Of a stretch of 64,000 bases of DNA, positions 37,332 to 45,580 are shown one piece after another. A program made the translations under genes and the position numbers. Source of the DNA: Neorhizobium sp. NCHU2750 (GTDB lineage: Bacteria > Pseudomonadota > Alphaproteobacteria > Rhizobiales > Rhizobiaceae); NCBI RefSeq assembly GCF_003597675.1, contig NZ_CP030828.1, forward strand, positions 700,864 to 764,863, written 5' to 3'. Position 1 is the stretch's first letter. The number at the start of each line of letters is the position of its first letter. The notes beneath the pieces are model-generated. The model ran no database searches. It was not told where the DNA came from and saw only the letters and a list, made by a program, of their open reading frames with translations.

Positions 37332-38134
37332 TGTTCTCTCCCTTCTACTGCCTCGATCCACGGAGCCAGGAGGCGCTGGATCAGCCATGTGGCAGCAAAA
37401 AGGATGAGGGTCAGGAGCGAGCTGACGAATACGGCGGCGAGTACGAGGTCCGGCCGGAAGTTGTTCTTCGCATTCAGCATGTAGATGCCGAGCCCTCTGG
37501 CGGCACCGGCATATTCGGCAAAGATGGCGGCAACGACCGCATAGGTGATGGAAATACGCAGACCGGCAAAGAAATAGGGCAAAGCCGATGGCAACCGTGC
37601 AAGCCTGAAACGTTTCCAGCGCGATGCGCTCATCGAGGCTAGCAAATCCTCGATGTCACGATCGGTGGCCGCATAGCCTTCCGTCAACGCAACGAGCATC
37701 GGGAAGAAGGTGACGAGCGCGACCAACAGTATCTTGGGCACCAGTCCAAACCCGAACCAGAGGACGACGAGCGGTGCGATGGCAACCAGCGGCAGCGTCT
37801 GGCTGATGATGAAGATCGGAAACAGCATGCGTCGAAGAAGCGGCGAGAAATCGACGACGACCGACAGGGCGAAGGCACAGAAGATGGAGAGCGAGAAACC
37901 GAGCAGCGTGGCGCGGATCGTCGGCATCGTATTTATCCACAAAGCCTCTCTATTGGCCCATGCCTGGAAGGCCACCTGCGACGGGGACGGCAGGATTGTC
38001 GGGCCGATCCCTGATGTGCGGCAATAGATCTCCCATGCCGTCAGAATCGCGATCATGGCGATCAGCGCTGGCAACAGACGCGCAAGGGCATTGGCGAGGG
38101 GCAAGCCCCGCTGGTGAAGCGAGCGTGAGGGCAT
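37328..38134 (-). CDS. thiX: Thiamine-precursor ABC transporter permease (ThiX-like)
   Basis: 268 residues with six membrane helices. The EAA loop is EGYAATDRDIEDLLASMSASRWKRFRLARLPSALPYFFAGLR in layout, and the N-terminal SGIGPTILPSPSQV motif is usual for the SsuC/ThiX group. It follows the YkoF-like gene by 22 bases. Confidence 0.9.
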   Translation of the reverse strand: MPSRSLHQRGLPLANALARLLPALIAMIAILTAWEIYCRTSGIGPTILPSPSQVAFQAWANREALWINTMPTIRATLLGFSLSIFCAFALSVVVDFSPLLRRMLFPIFIISQTLPLVAIAPLVVLWFGFGLVPKILLVALVTFFPMLVALTEGYAATDRDIEDLLASMSASRWKRFRLARLPSALPYFFAGLRISITYAVVAAIFAEYAGAARGLGIYMLNAKNNFRPDLVLAAVFVSSLLTLILFAATWLIQRLLAPWIEAVEGREQ

Positions 38135-38156
38135 CGATCTGTCCGCGAGTTCTCGC

Positions 38157-38765
38157 TCAGGCCTTGGAAGGGCTGTTGGCGGATACGGTGAGATCGATGG
38201 TCACATGACCCTGCGGCGGTCCGAAGCGAACGAAGGCCTCGCCAACGGTGGCAAAAACCGGTGCCGCATCGCCTCGCAGCTTGGTGCAAAAATTCTTCGA
38301 TCGGTCGAAAACGCCTGACGTCTTGATGAAATCTATGCAGCCGTAGATTTCATCCATGTGCTGGCCGATGCCGAGCGTATAAAGGGAAAACTGGGCGGCC
38401 ACAGACTGTCCGGATGACGGGATGGCGGCGACGGCTGCAAGCGCCTGTGCCTTGCGCTCGTCAAGCGGGCGCATCGGACCGGTCATTTCCGCCACCTGGC
38501 AAATCGGGTCGTCCGGTTCTCCCGGGCAGCCACGGGATAGGGTGGCGTGGAGAACGCAATGCTTGCCTGTCTTCGCTGCCGCAACGAACAGGTCGCGCAT
38601 GGCTGCGAAAACCACGTCCGGTGTGCCTACAAGCAGGGTGGAGATGTCGTCTGTCTCGATTCGCAGCCGGTCCCGATAGGGATCCAATGCTGAAAGCGAG
38701 CCTAAAATCACCCCGACGAACTCGTCGGACATGGGGTAAAGAGAAATTTGTGCGCCGGAAAACAT
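38157..38765 (-). CDS. YkoF-family thiamine/HMP-binding protein
   Basis: 202 residues with two ferredoxin-like repeats of the YkoF fold: AQISLYPMSDEFVGVILGSL at the start and SVAAQFSLYTLGIGQHMDEIYGCID in the second half. YkoF from Bacillus binds thiamine or its HMP moiety in the cytoplasm and is linked to transporters under TPP control. First gene of the operon and directly behind the riboswitch, whose end lies only about 5 bases from the ATG. Confidence 0.87.
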   Translation of the reverse strand: MFSGAQISLYPMSDEFVGVILGSLSALDPYRDRLRIETDDISTLLVGTPDVVFAAMRDLFVAAAKTGKHCVLHATLSRGCPGEPDDPICQVAEMTGPMRPLDERKAQALAAVAAIPSSGQSVAAQFSLYTLGIGQHMDEIYGCIDFIKTSGVFDRSKNFCTKLRGDAAPVFATVGEAFVRFGPPQGHVTIDLTVSANSPSKA

Positions 38766-38770
38766 CGCTT

Positions 38771-38862
38771 GAACCTCGCTCCGCTGGCATTATCCAGATC
38801 AGCTTTAGGGTCCGCGATCATGCGATCGCATCTCAGCCCCGGCGTTACGGAGCACCCCTGTC
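38771..38862 (-). ncRNA. TPP riboswitch (THI element)
   Basis: Read on the minus strand, the conserved THI-box parts appear in order: AGGGGTGCT, GGGGCTGAGAT, a variable P3 arm (GCGATCGCATGATCGC), GGACCCTAAA, GCTGATCTGGATAATGCCAGC and GGAGCGAGGTT. The final GAGG next to the start codon of the YkoF-like gene is the only ribosome site, so TPP binding probably blocks translation. Confidence 0.95.
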
Positions 38863-38979
38863 TGATTTCCTGATAGATCAAACCGACCGCGATTTGCAAG
38901 TGGCAGATTGTTGAATGTCGCGATGAGGGGGCGTACGAGTGGCAACACATGATGTGGCCGCTAACCCTGAATTGCCTGA

Positions 38980-39645
38980 ATGCCTCTGAAACCTCCCAGC
39001 CGTAGAAAAAACGATCCTGAAAGGACGAAGGCGGATATCCTCGATGTCGCCACCGTCGAATTCGCGACGCATGGGCTTGCCGGCGGGCGTATCGATGCCA
39101 TCGCAGAGAAGACCCGCACGTCGAAGCGGATGATCTATTATTATTTCGGTGGCAAGGAAGATCTCTACCTGGCTGTGCTGGAGCGGTCCTACCGGCAGAT
39201 CCGGACGATCGAGGCCGATCTCGAACTTCAGGAAATGCCACCGGAAAAGGCGCTTCGCATCCTTATTGCGGCGACCTTCGACTATGATGAAGCCAACCCG
39301 GATTTCATTCGGCTCGTCAGCAGCGAGAACATCAACTACGCAGCCCACATGCACCGGTCCGAATCGCTGCGCGATCTCAACGTCTCGATCATCAACACTC
39401 TGGCTGCAATCTTGGCCAGGGGTGCAGCCGAGGGTGTGTTCAAGCGTAATGCCGATCCGATCGATGTGCATATGCTGATAAGTGCATTCTGTTTCTTCCG
39501 CGTTTCCAACCGCCATACATTCGGAACGATCTTTCGGCGCGATCTTTCCGAGCCTACCCTGCTCGGGCACCATAAGCAGATGATCGTGGATGTGGTTCTC
39601 GGCTATCTCATGACGCCTGGGGATGAGCCCGAAATCTGTCGGTAG
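38980..39645 (+). CDS. TetR-family transcriptional regulator
   Basis: 221 residues. Helix-turn-helix at about 17-62 (AEKTRTSKRMIYYYFGGKEDLYLAVLE) and a helical ligand domain with FDYDEANPDFIRLVSSENINYAAHM. It is 128 bases upstream of the ureidoglycine aminohydrolase gene on the same strand and divergent from the thiamine operon. Ligand not known; a purine-degradation intermediate would fit the neighbour. Confidence 0.87.
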   Translation: MPLKPPSRRKNDPERTKADILDVATVEFATHGLAGGRIDAIAEKTRTSKRMIYYYFGGKEDLYLAVLERSYRQIRTIEADLELQEMPPEKALRILIAATFDYDEANPDFIRLVSSENINYAAHMHRSESLRDLNVSIINTLAAILARGAAEGVFKRNADPIDVHMLISAFCFFRVSNRHTFGTIFRRDLSEPTLLGHHKQMIVDVVLGYLMTPGDEPEICR

Positions 39646-39773
39646 CGTCGATCGCAGCGATCCTGCCGCCGGCGCTCGGCTATCTCCCGGCGGCCTGTCA
39701 TCCCCGGTCTTTTGACGATTGCTGAATCGCTTGGGCGCCATTAAATCATGAGGATCACAGACGGGGATAGCGC

Positions 39774-40595
39774 ATGACAGACGGCAGGTATTTTTCTTCA
39801 GTCGGCGGGCTTCCGCCACAGACGCAGCTTCTTTCCAGCAAGGCAGTCTTCACGACGGCTTATGCAGTCATTCCCGGCACCGTCATGAGCGACATCGTCA
39901 CCAGCGTTCTGCCGCACTGGGAGAAGACTCGCGCCTGGATCCTCAGTCGCCCGCTTACCGGCTTTGCCGAGACCTTTTCGCAATATATCGTCGAGGTTCA
40001 ACCCGGCGGCGGCAGCATGCGTCCTGAGCCGGACGTGCGGGCTTCCGCTGCGATTTTCGTCGTAAAAGGTGAGCTTTCAATCGAACTGGATGGGCAAAGC
40101 CACAATTTGCGCGAAGGTTCTTTCGCCTATTTGCCAGCAGGATCGAAATGGACGGTGCGTGGCGAGGGGGATGTTCCCTGTCGTTTCCACTGGGTGCGCA
40201 AGGCTTTCAAGGTCGTGGACGGTCTGGAGCCGCCGCCGGCAATATTCACGCATGAGGACGACTGCGTGATGGATCCGATGCCGGATACCAACGGACGCTG
40301 GGCAACGACGCGTTTCATCGATCCGTCGGATGTGCGCTACGACATGCATCTCAACATCGTCACCTTCGAACCGGGCGCCGTCATTCCCTTCATGGAAACC
40401 CATATCATGGAGCATGGTCTCTATGTTCTGGAGGGGAAAGCCGTCTATCGGCTGAATCAGGACTGGGTCGAAGTCGAAGCGGGGGACTATATGTGGCTGC
40501 GCTCCTTCTGCCCGCAGGCCTGCTATGCCGGCGGGCCGGGACGGTTCCGCTATCTGCTCTACAAGGATGTGAACCGGCATGCCGACCTTTGGTAG
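39774..40595 (+). CDS. allE: (S)-ureidoglycine aminohydrolase
   Basis: 273 residues, bicupin fold. Characteristic sequences are SSKAVFTTAYAVIPGTVMSDIVTS near the N-terminus, the first cupin with AAIFVVKGELSIELDG, and the second with the metal-binding FMETHIMEHGLYVLEGKAVY (Glu, His, His ligands). It converts (S)-ureidoglycine to ureidoglycolate and ammonia in allantoin breakdown. No allantoinase or allantoate amidohydrolase gene is adjacent, so it stands alone here. Confidence 0.9.
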   Translation: MTDGRYFSSVGGLPPQTQLLSSKAVFTTAYAVIPGTVMSDIVTSVLPHWEKTRAWILSRPLTGFAETFSQYIVEVQPGGGSMRPEPDVRASAAIFVVKGELSIELDGQSHNLREGSFAYLPAGSKWTVRGEGDVPCRFHWVRKAFKVVDGLEPPPAIFTHEDDCVMDPMPDTNGRWATTRFIDPSDVRYDMHLNIVTFEPGAVIPFMETHIMEHGLYVLEGKAVYRLNQDWVEVEAGDYMWLRSFCPQACYAGGPGRFRYLLYKDVNRHADLW

Positions 40596-40605
40596 AAGAA
40601 TATGC

Positions 40606-40630
40606 AACGCGGCCACCGGCCGCGTTTTTT
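40606..40630 (+). terminator. Rho-independent terminator after allE
   Basis: AACGCGGCC-ACC-GGCCGCGTT forms a perfect 8-9 bp stem followed directly by five T residues, 10 bases after the allE stop. A classical intrinsic terminator. Confidence 0.92.
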
Positions 40631-40756
40631 GATCTGCAGCAGACCTACAGGCTTTATTGACCTGTCTGGCAAATTTGTAATATCGATATCCTCACCATGT
40701 ATGACAAGATTGTGCCGCAGCAAGGCCATCGATGATCCTGGGGAGGATTTGGATTT

Positions 40757-41557
40757 ATGCTGAAAAGACTTCTGCTGACGGGCGCCGCAGGTGGTGTCGG
40801 TCGGAGCATTCGCCCGTTGTTGTCGCAACTTGCGGAGCATGTTGTTCTGTCGGATATCGGCCAGGTGACCGAGGTCGGGCCGAAAGAGAATTTCGTCCGC
40901 TGCGACCTCGCCGATGCAAAAAGCGTCGCGCAGCTCGTGGATGGCGTTGACGGGATCATTCATCTCGGCGGCATTTCGGTCGAACGAGGCTTTGAGCCCA
41001 TCCTTCAGGGCAATATTATCGGCCTTTACAATCTTTATGAGGCGGCGCGCCATCACGGCAAGCCACGCATCGTATTCGCCAGTTCCAACCACGTGGTCGG
41101 CTATTATCGGTGCGACGAACATCTCGACAACACGGTCTACCCCCGGCCGGACTCGCTCTATGGCGTATCGAAGGTGTTCGGTGAGGCGGTCGCCAGCATG
41201 TATCACGACAAGTTCGGCCAGGAGACCTTGTCCCTGCGTATCGGTTCCTGTTTCGAACGGCCGCTCAATAAGCGCATGCTCTCCACATGGTTGAGCTACA
41301 GGGATTTCGTCTCTCTGTGTGGGCGGGCTTTTCTCACACCAAAACTCGGCCACACAATCGTCTATGGCGCGTCCGCGAATGAAAAGCGCTGGTGGGACAA
41401 CAGCAAGGCTGACTTCCTCGGTTGGCACCCGGAAGACAGTTCGGCTCAATGGAGTGCGGAAATCTATGCAGCGTCAGGTCCGGAGAACCCGGCCGACCCG
41501 GCAGTCATATACCAGGGTGGCGCCTTCGCGGCGCTGGGGCATCCGGACGACAGTTGA
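40757..41557 (+). CDS. udh: NAD-dependent uronate dehydrogenase
   Basis: 266 residues, extended-type SDR. NAD motif TGAAGGVGR (about 8), HLGGISVE (about 70), ILQGNIIGLYNLYEAARHHG, FASSNHVVGYY and YGVSKVFGE (catalytic Tyr/Lys) follow the Agrobacterium uronate dehydrogenase pattern closely. It oxidises D-galacturonate or D-glucuronate to the aldarolactone. A TTGACC box with TAATAT 15 bases further sits about 75-100 bases upstream and may be its promoter. Confidence 0.9.
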   Translation: MLKRLLLTGAAGGVGRSIRPLLSQLAEHVVLSDIGQVTEVGPKENFVRCDLADAKSVAQLVDGVDGIIHLGGISVERGFEPILQGNIIGLYNLYEAARHHGKPRIVFASSNHVVGYYRCDEHLDNTVYPRPDSLYGVSKVFGEAVASMYHDKFGQETLSLRIGSCFERPLNKRMLSTWLSYRDFVSLCGRAFLTPKLGHTIVYGASANEKRWWDNSKADFLGWHPEDSSAQWSAEIYAASGPENPADPAVIYQGGAFAALGHPDDS

Positions 41558-41644
41558 ATTCCCCAGGTCCTGCAACTTACATGCACGCATGACGGTACAC
41601 AAATGTATGACGGGCCGCTGCGGCCAACAGGGAAGGATTTCACC

Positions 41645-43078
41645 ATGAGCATTCATCAAAATCTGATCGCTGGCGAATGGGTCGGCGGCAATGGTTCGGA
41701 AAACATCAATCCGTCCGACACGAACGATGTGGTCGGGCTTTATGCGCAGGCATCCGCTGACGATGTCCGGGCAGCGATTGCGGCGGCGAAGGCCGCCTTT
41801 CCCACCTGGTCGCGGTCCGGCATTCTGGAACGTCACGCGATCCTCAGGAAGGCTGCCGACGAAATCCTGGCACGTAAGCAGGAGTTGGGCGAACTGCTGG
41901 CTCGCGAAGAAGGCAAGACCCTGCCGGAAGGCATCGGCGAGGTAACCCGTGCCGCCCAGATCTTCGACTTCTTTTCCGGTGAAACGCTGCGGCTTGCCGG
42001 TGAGATGTTACCATCGGCCCGGCCGGGCATCGGCGTCGAGATCACACGGGATCCGTTGGGTGTCATCGGTATCATCACGCCGTGGAATTTCCCGATTGCC
42101 ATTCCCGCATGGAAAATCGCGCCGGCGCTTTGCTACGGCAATACCGTCGTCTTCAAGCCGGCCGAACTCGTGCCGGGCTGCTCTTGGGCGATCGTCGATA
42201 TCCTCCACCGTGCGGGCCTGCCGAAGGGCGTGCTCAATCTCGTCATGGGGCCGGGCTCGGTCGTCGGCCAGGCAATGCTGGATAGCCCCGATCTCGCCGG
42301 GATTACGTTTACCGGGTCGACCGGCACGGGCAAGCGTGTCGCTCTTGCATCACTCGAGCATAACCGCAAGTTCCAGCTTGAAATGGGTGGCAAGAATCCG
42401 ATGGTGGTGCTGGACGATGCCGATCTCGGCGTAGCGGTCGAGGCGGCCGCCAATTCCGGTTTCTTCTCTACCGGCCAACGCTGCACGGCATCTTCCCGGC
42501 TGATCGTCACCGAGGGCATTCACGACAAGTTCGTGGCCGCTCTGACCGAAAGATTGAAGGGGATCAAGGTTGGCCATGCGTTGAAGCCGGAGACGCATGT
42601 CGGGCCCGTCGTCGACGCCCGGCAGTTGAAGCAGGACACGGATTATATCGATATCGGCGTGAGAGAAGGAGCAAAGCTCGCCTTTGGCGGCGAGCGGCTC
42701 GAACTCGATACCCCTGGTTTCTACCTGCAGCCGACCTTGTTCACCGAGGCCACCAACCAGATGCGTATCTCCAGGGAGGAGATATTCGGGCCGGTGGCAA
42801 GCGTCATCCGGGTGAAGGATTATGACGAAGCGCTGGCCGTCGCCAATGATACGCCCTTCGGTCTTTCCGCCGGGATCGCCACCACGAGCCTGAAATATGC
42901 CACGCATTTCAAGCGGAATTCCGAGGCCGGCATGGTGATGGTCAATCTGCCGACGGCGGGTGTGGATTTCCACGTGCCGTTCGGGGGGCGCAAGGCATCG
43001 TCCTTCGGGCCACGCGAACAGGGCAAGTATGCAGCGGAATTCTTCACCGTGGTGAAGACCTCCTACACGCTGGCTTGA
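41645..43078 (+). CDS. 2,5-dioxovalerate (alpha-ketoglutarate semialdehyde) dehydrogenase
   Basis: 477 residues from the ATG at 41645 (MSIHQNLIAGEWV). Aldehyde dehydrogenase signature parts: NFPIAIPAWKIAPAL, FTGSTGTGKRV, general-base Glu in LEMGGKNP (about 250) and catalytic Cys in GQRCTASSR (about 284). It is of the KGSADH type that ends oxidative sugar-acid pathways by forming 2-oxoglutarate. Position behind uronate dehydrogenase suits the D-galacturonate/glucuronate oxidative route, although the keto-deoxy-glucarate dehydratase is missing here. Confidence 0.88.
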   Translation: MSIHQNLIAGEWVGGNGSENINPSDTNDVVGLYAQASADDVRAAIAAAKAAFPTWSRSGILERHAILRKAADEILARKQELGELLAREEGKTLPEGIGEVTRAAQIFDFFSGETLRLAGEMLPSARPGIGVEITRDPLGVIGIITPWNFPIAIPAWKIAPALCYGNTVVFKPAELVPGCSWAIVDILHRAGLPKGVLNLVMGPGSVVGQAMLDSPDLAGITFTGSTGTGKRVALASLEHNRKFQLEMGGKNPMVVLDDADLGVAVEAAANSGFFSTGQRCTASSRLIVTEGIHDKFVAALTERLKGIKVGHALKPETHVGPVVDARQLKQDTDYIDIGVREGAKLAFGGERLELDTPGFYLQPTLFTEATNQMRISREEIFGPVASVIRVKDYDEALAVANDTPFGLSAGIATTSLKYATHFKRNSEAGMVMVNLPTAGVDFHVPFGGRKASSFGPREQGKYAAEFFTVVKTSYTLA

Positions 43079-43086
43079 GCATCGAT

Positions 43087-43113
43087 TTGCCCGGCTGACA
43101 AAGGTCCGGGCAA
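43087..43113 (+). terminator. Hairpin after the semialdehyde dehydrogenase gene
   Basis: A perfect 8-bp stem TTGCCCGG / CCGGGCAA with an 11-nt loop starts 9 bases past the stop codon. No T-run; a moderate terminator candidate. Confidence 0.5.
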
Positions 43114-43130
43114 TCTGAAATTTAGCTTTA

Positions 43131-43162
43131 CTCCGTCCGCGGCCGAAAAACCGTGGACGGAG
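43131..43162 (+). other. Strong hairpin upstream of the AI-2E family gene
   Basis: CTCCGTCCGCGG pairs with CCGTGGACGGAG (12 bp, one G-U) around an 8-nt loop CCGAAAAA. It lies 55 bases before the TTG start of the permease gene, so it is either a second terminator for the previous gene or a structured leader. Confidence 0.5.
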
Positions 43163-43216
43163 CGGCAGGACGCGTTATGTGTCTTTGGAAAACGATCAAA
43201 GACAAGGCAGGCAACA

Positions 43217-44272
43217 TTGGTTCAGCGCGTCAGCTTTTATATCCTTCTGGTGCTGGTGACGCTGGCCTTCATCGCCGTCCTGATACCTTTCTACTCAGCG
43301 GTCTTCTGGGCCGTCGTGTTCGCCATTATTTTCTTTCCGCTCTACTCGCGGCTTGAGCGCGGGCTTGGCGGTCGACGCAATATCGCCGCCGCCATCACCG
43401 TCCTGATCTGCCTGTGCCTCGTCATCCTGCCGGGGCTGGCAATCCTCAGTTCCCTCATTCAGGAGGGAACATCTCTCTATAAGCGCATCGCAAGCGGAGA
43501 GATAAATGTCGGCAATATGGTCAATCAGGTTGTCGCAGCCATGCCGGCCTTCGTTCAGGAACGGATAAGCAGTTTCGAGACGGAAGGGTTTTCGGAACTG
43601 CGGGAACGGCTCTCATCCTCGCTGATGCAGGGTGGCAGCTTCTTTGCCGGTCGCGCTCTGACCTTCGGCCAGAGTACGCTCGAGTTTTTCGTCGCTTTCG
43701 GCCTGATGCTCTATCTTCTGTTCTTCCTGTTTCGCGATGGGCGATCCTTGGCGGCCACCATTCGCAACGCAGCGCCTCTGAGCGACGAGCATACGAGCCA
43801 GTTCATGGCGAAATTCGCCTCCGTGGTCCGAGCGACGGTACGGGGCAACATCATCATCGCCATCGTGCAGGGTGCAATCGGCGGGGTCACATTCTGGTTC
43901 CTCGGGGTTCAGCCGGCGCTTCTCTGGGGCGTTTTGATGGTCATCCTGTCGCTGGTGCCCGCGGTGGGGGCCGCTCTCGTATGGGTTCCGACGGCCATCT
44001 ACCTTGCGGTGACAGGGGAAATCATAAAGGCAGCAGTCATCGTCGCCGTGGGTGTGTTCGTGATCGGCCTGATCGACAATCTGCTTCGTCCGCCGCTGGT
44101 GGGCAAGGAAACCAAACTGCCCGATTACGTGGTTCTGATCTCTACGGTGGGAGGCATCGCTCTCGTTGGTGTCAATGGTTTCGTGATTGGACCATTGATC
44201 GCCGCCCTGTTTATCTCCGCCTGGTCACTCTTCGCCAAGGAACGGCATGATGGTGGCCAATTGCCGGAATGA
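43217..44272 (+). CDS. AI-2E family (PerM-like) membrane protein
   Basis: 351 residues with about seven or eight membrane segments. No in-frame ATG exists near the start; the TTG at 43217 gives the usual N-terminal helix VSFYILLVLVTLAFIAVLI. The family signature is in the C-terminal half: FLGVQPALLWGVLMVILSLVPAVGAALVWVPTAIYL in layout, then GLIDNLLRPPLVGKETKLPDYVVLISTVGGI. Members export small molecules or ions (AI-2, sodium); the substrate here is unknown. Confidence 0.85.
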   Translation: MVQRVSFYILLVLVTLAFIAVLIPFYSAVFWAVVFAIIFFPLYSRLERGLGGRRNIAAAITVLICLCLVILPGLAILSSLIQEGTSLYKRIASGEINVGNMVNQVVAAMPAFVQERISSFETEGFSELRERLSSSLMQGGSFFAGRALTFGQSTLEFFVAFGLMLYLLFFLFRDGRSLAATIRNAAPLSDEHTSQFMAKFASVVRATVRGNIIIAIVQGAIGGVTFWFLGVQPALLWGVLMVILSLVPAVGAALVWVPTAIYLAVTGEIIKAAVIVAVGVFVIGLIDNLLRPPLVGKETKLPDYVVLISTVGGIALVGVNGFVIGPLIAALFISAWSLFAKERHDGGQLPE

Positions 44273-44385
44273 AGGCCCTTGCGATGCTACATGATCGGAC
44301 TATGGTCGCGCCAGAACGCCGGCAAAGGTCTTAGGGCGGAACTAAGGCTGTGCCCGGCGGTTGCCTGACCATATGCTGGTGGCAG

Positions 44386-44856
44386 ATGCTTCGCACGAAG
44401 GAGACCATTATCCACTCCCGTCGACAGATCGCGATCATGTTTCTCCTGATCCTTTGCGCCTTGCCCGTTGCGCTGTCGGCAGGCCCAGCGAGCGCGCGAA
44501 ATGGCGGGCAGGGGGGCAGCTCTGGTGGAGATGGCGGCGCAGGTCATGGCGGCTCCGACGGTGGCGGTCGGGGCGGTTCTGGCCACGGAAACGGCGCGGA
44601 TGGCGGCAACGGCAGCGGCAAGTCGGATTCGGCTGGCCGTGGTAAAGCGGCGGCAGCGAGCAATGAGCAGGACAGTTCCGCGACGGGAGCCGCTACCATC
44701 GGTGGCGATGGTATCAATGTCAGGCATCGCAACGGGATTGCCGAAGAAGTCAACGCCAAGGGGCGTTATGTCATGCGTGATGCTCAAGGACGAACTATCG
44801 TAAACCGTGCCGCCACGGCTGCCGACATCTCTCGCCTGAAGACCTTCTCGCGATAA
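44386..44856 (+). CDS. Glycine-rich exported protein of unknown function
   Basis: 156 residues from the ATG at 44386 (a GTG at 44350 and an ATG at 44437 are alternatives). A signal peptide or anchor (IMFLLILCALPVALSAG, cleavage after ASA) is followed by about 55 residues that are mostly Gly, Ser, Asp and His, low-complexity and acidic-to-neutral. The end is a compact conserved-looking domain, GIAEEVNAKGRYVMRDAQGR and onward. I recognise no domain. Likely periplasmic or surface located. Confidence 0.65.
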   Translation: MLRTKETIIHSRRQIAIMFLLILCALPVALSAGPASARNGGQGGSSGGDGGAGHGGSDGGGRGGSGHGNGADGGNGSGKSDSAGRGKAAAASNEQDSSATGAATIGGDGINVRHRNGIAEEVNAKGRYVMRDAQGRTIVNRAATAADISRLKTFSR

Positions 44857-44917
44857 TCGCGGGTCCGTGAATTGGTAGCCCCGCATGACTTCTGCGGAGA
44901 ATTTCGGCGCTTTGACC

Positions 44918-45580
44918 TTACGCTAAAGGACGGATTGCGCCTTCTCTGACGGCCTCGTTCCAAGCAATGGCAGCGGCAGTTCTGTTGCTGACATTCAGTT
45001 TCGCAAAAATCCGCGTCATGTGGTGCTTGACCGTCTTCTCATGCAGGTCGAGTTCTATGGCAACGGACTTGTTGCTGAGACCGCCTGCGGCGAGTTCCAG
45101 CACCTCGCGCTCGCGTGCCGTCAGTTCGCGCAGGCCAGCGACAAGGTTCGAAATTTCCGGATATGCCGGCTCGGACAACAGCTTGGCTGATAGCGTCGGA
45201 GCCACATATCCCTCACCTGCAGCGACGGAACGGAGGATGTCGGCAAGCGATGTCGAGCCGATACCTTTGAGCACGTAGCCCTTTGCGCCATCCTGCAGGG
45301 CGCGGCGGATATCGTCGCTGGTTTCGGATACCGTCAGCATCACGATATTCTGGTCGGGACGTTCCGTCAGAATGGGCGCAATGGCATTGAGGCCACCGCC
45401 CGGCATCGAAATGTCCATCAGCAGTATATCCGGGTGGTGGCTCTGGACGATCCGGATTGCATCGTCGCGGCTGCCACCTTCTGCCACAATGCTGAAGCCG
45501 AGTTCGGTCAGCGTACGTGCCACGCCCTCGCGAAACAATGGGTGATCGTCACATACGGCAACCCGCAGATCGGTCATCAA
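44918..45580 (-). CDS. NarL/FixJ-type response regulator
   Basis: 220 residues. Receiver domain 1-125: acidic pair CDDHPLF, phospho-Asp in [12 protein letters not shown] (about 55), Lys in YVLKGIG (about 105). LuxR-type helix-turn-helix 150-212 with [40 protein letters not shown] in layout. Its ATG overlaps the kinase stop, so the two form one system. Targets are unknown; the nearby glycine-rich protein gene is convergent and not an obvious target. Confidence 0.92.
   Translation of the reverse strand: MMTDLRVAVCDDHPLFREGVARTLTELGFSIVAEGGSRDDAIRIVQSHHPDILLMDISMPGGGLNAIAPILTERPDQNIVMLTVSETSDDIRRALQDGAKGYVLKGIGSTSLADILRSVAAGEGYVAPTLSAKLLSEPAYPEISNLVAGLRELTAREREVLELAAGGLSNKSVAIELDLHEKTVKHHMTRIFAKLNVSNRTAAAIAWNEAVREGAIRPLA

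Noticed and set aside
40657..40683. TTGACC/TAATAT as a firm promoter for uronate dehydrogenase
   Set aside because: The spacer is 15 bases, shorter than the usual 17, so it is mentioned only within the gene entry.
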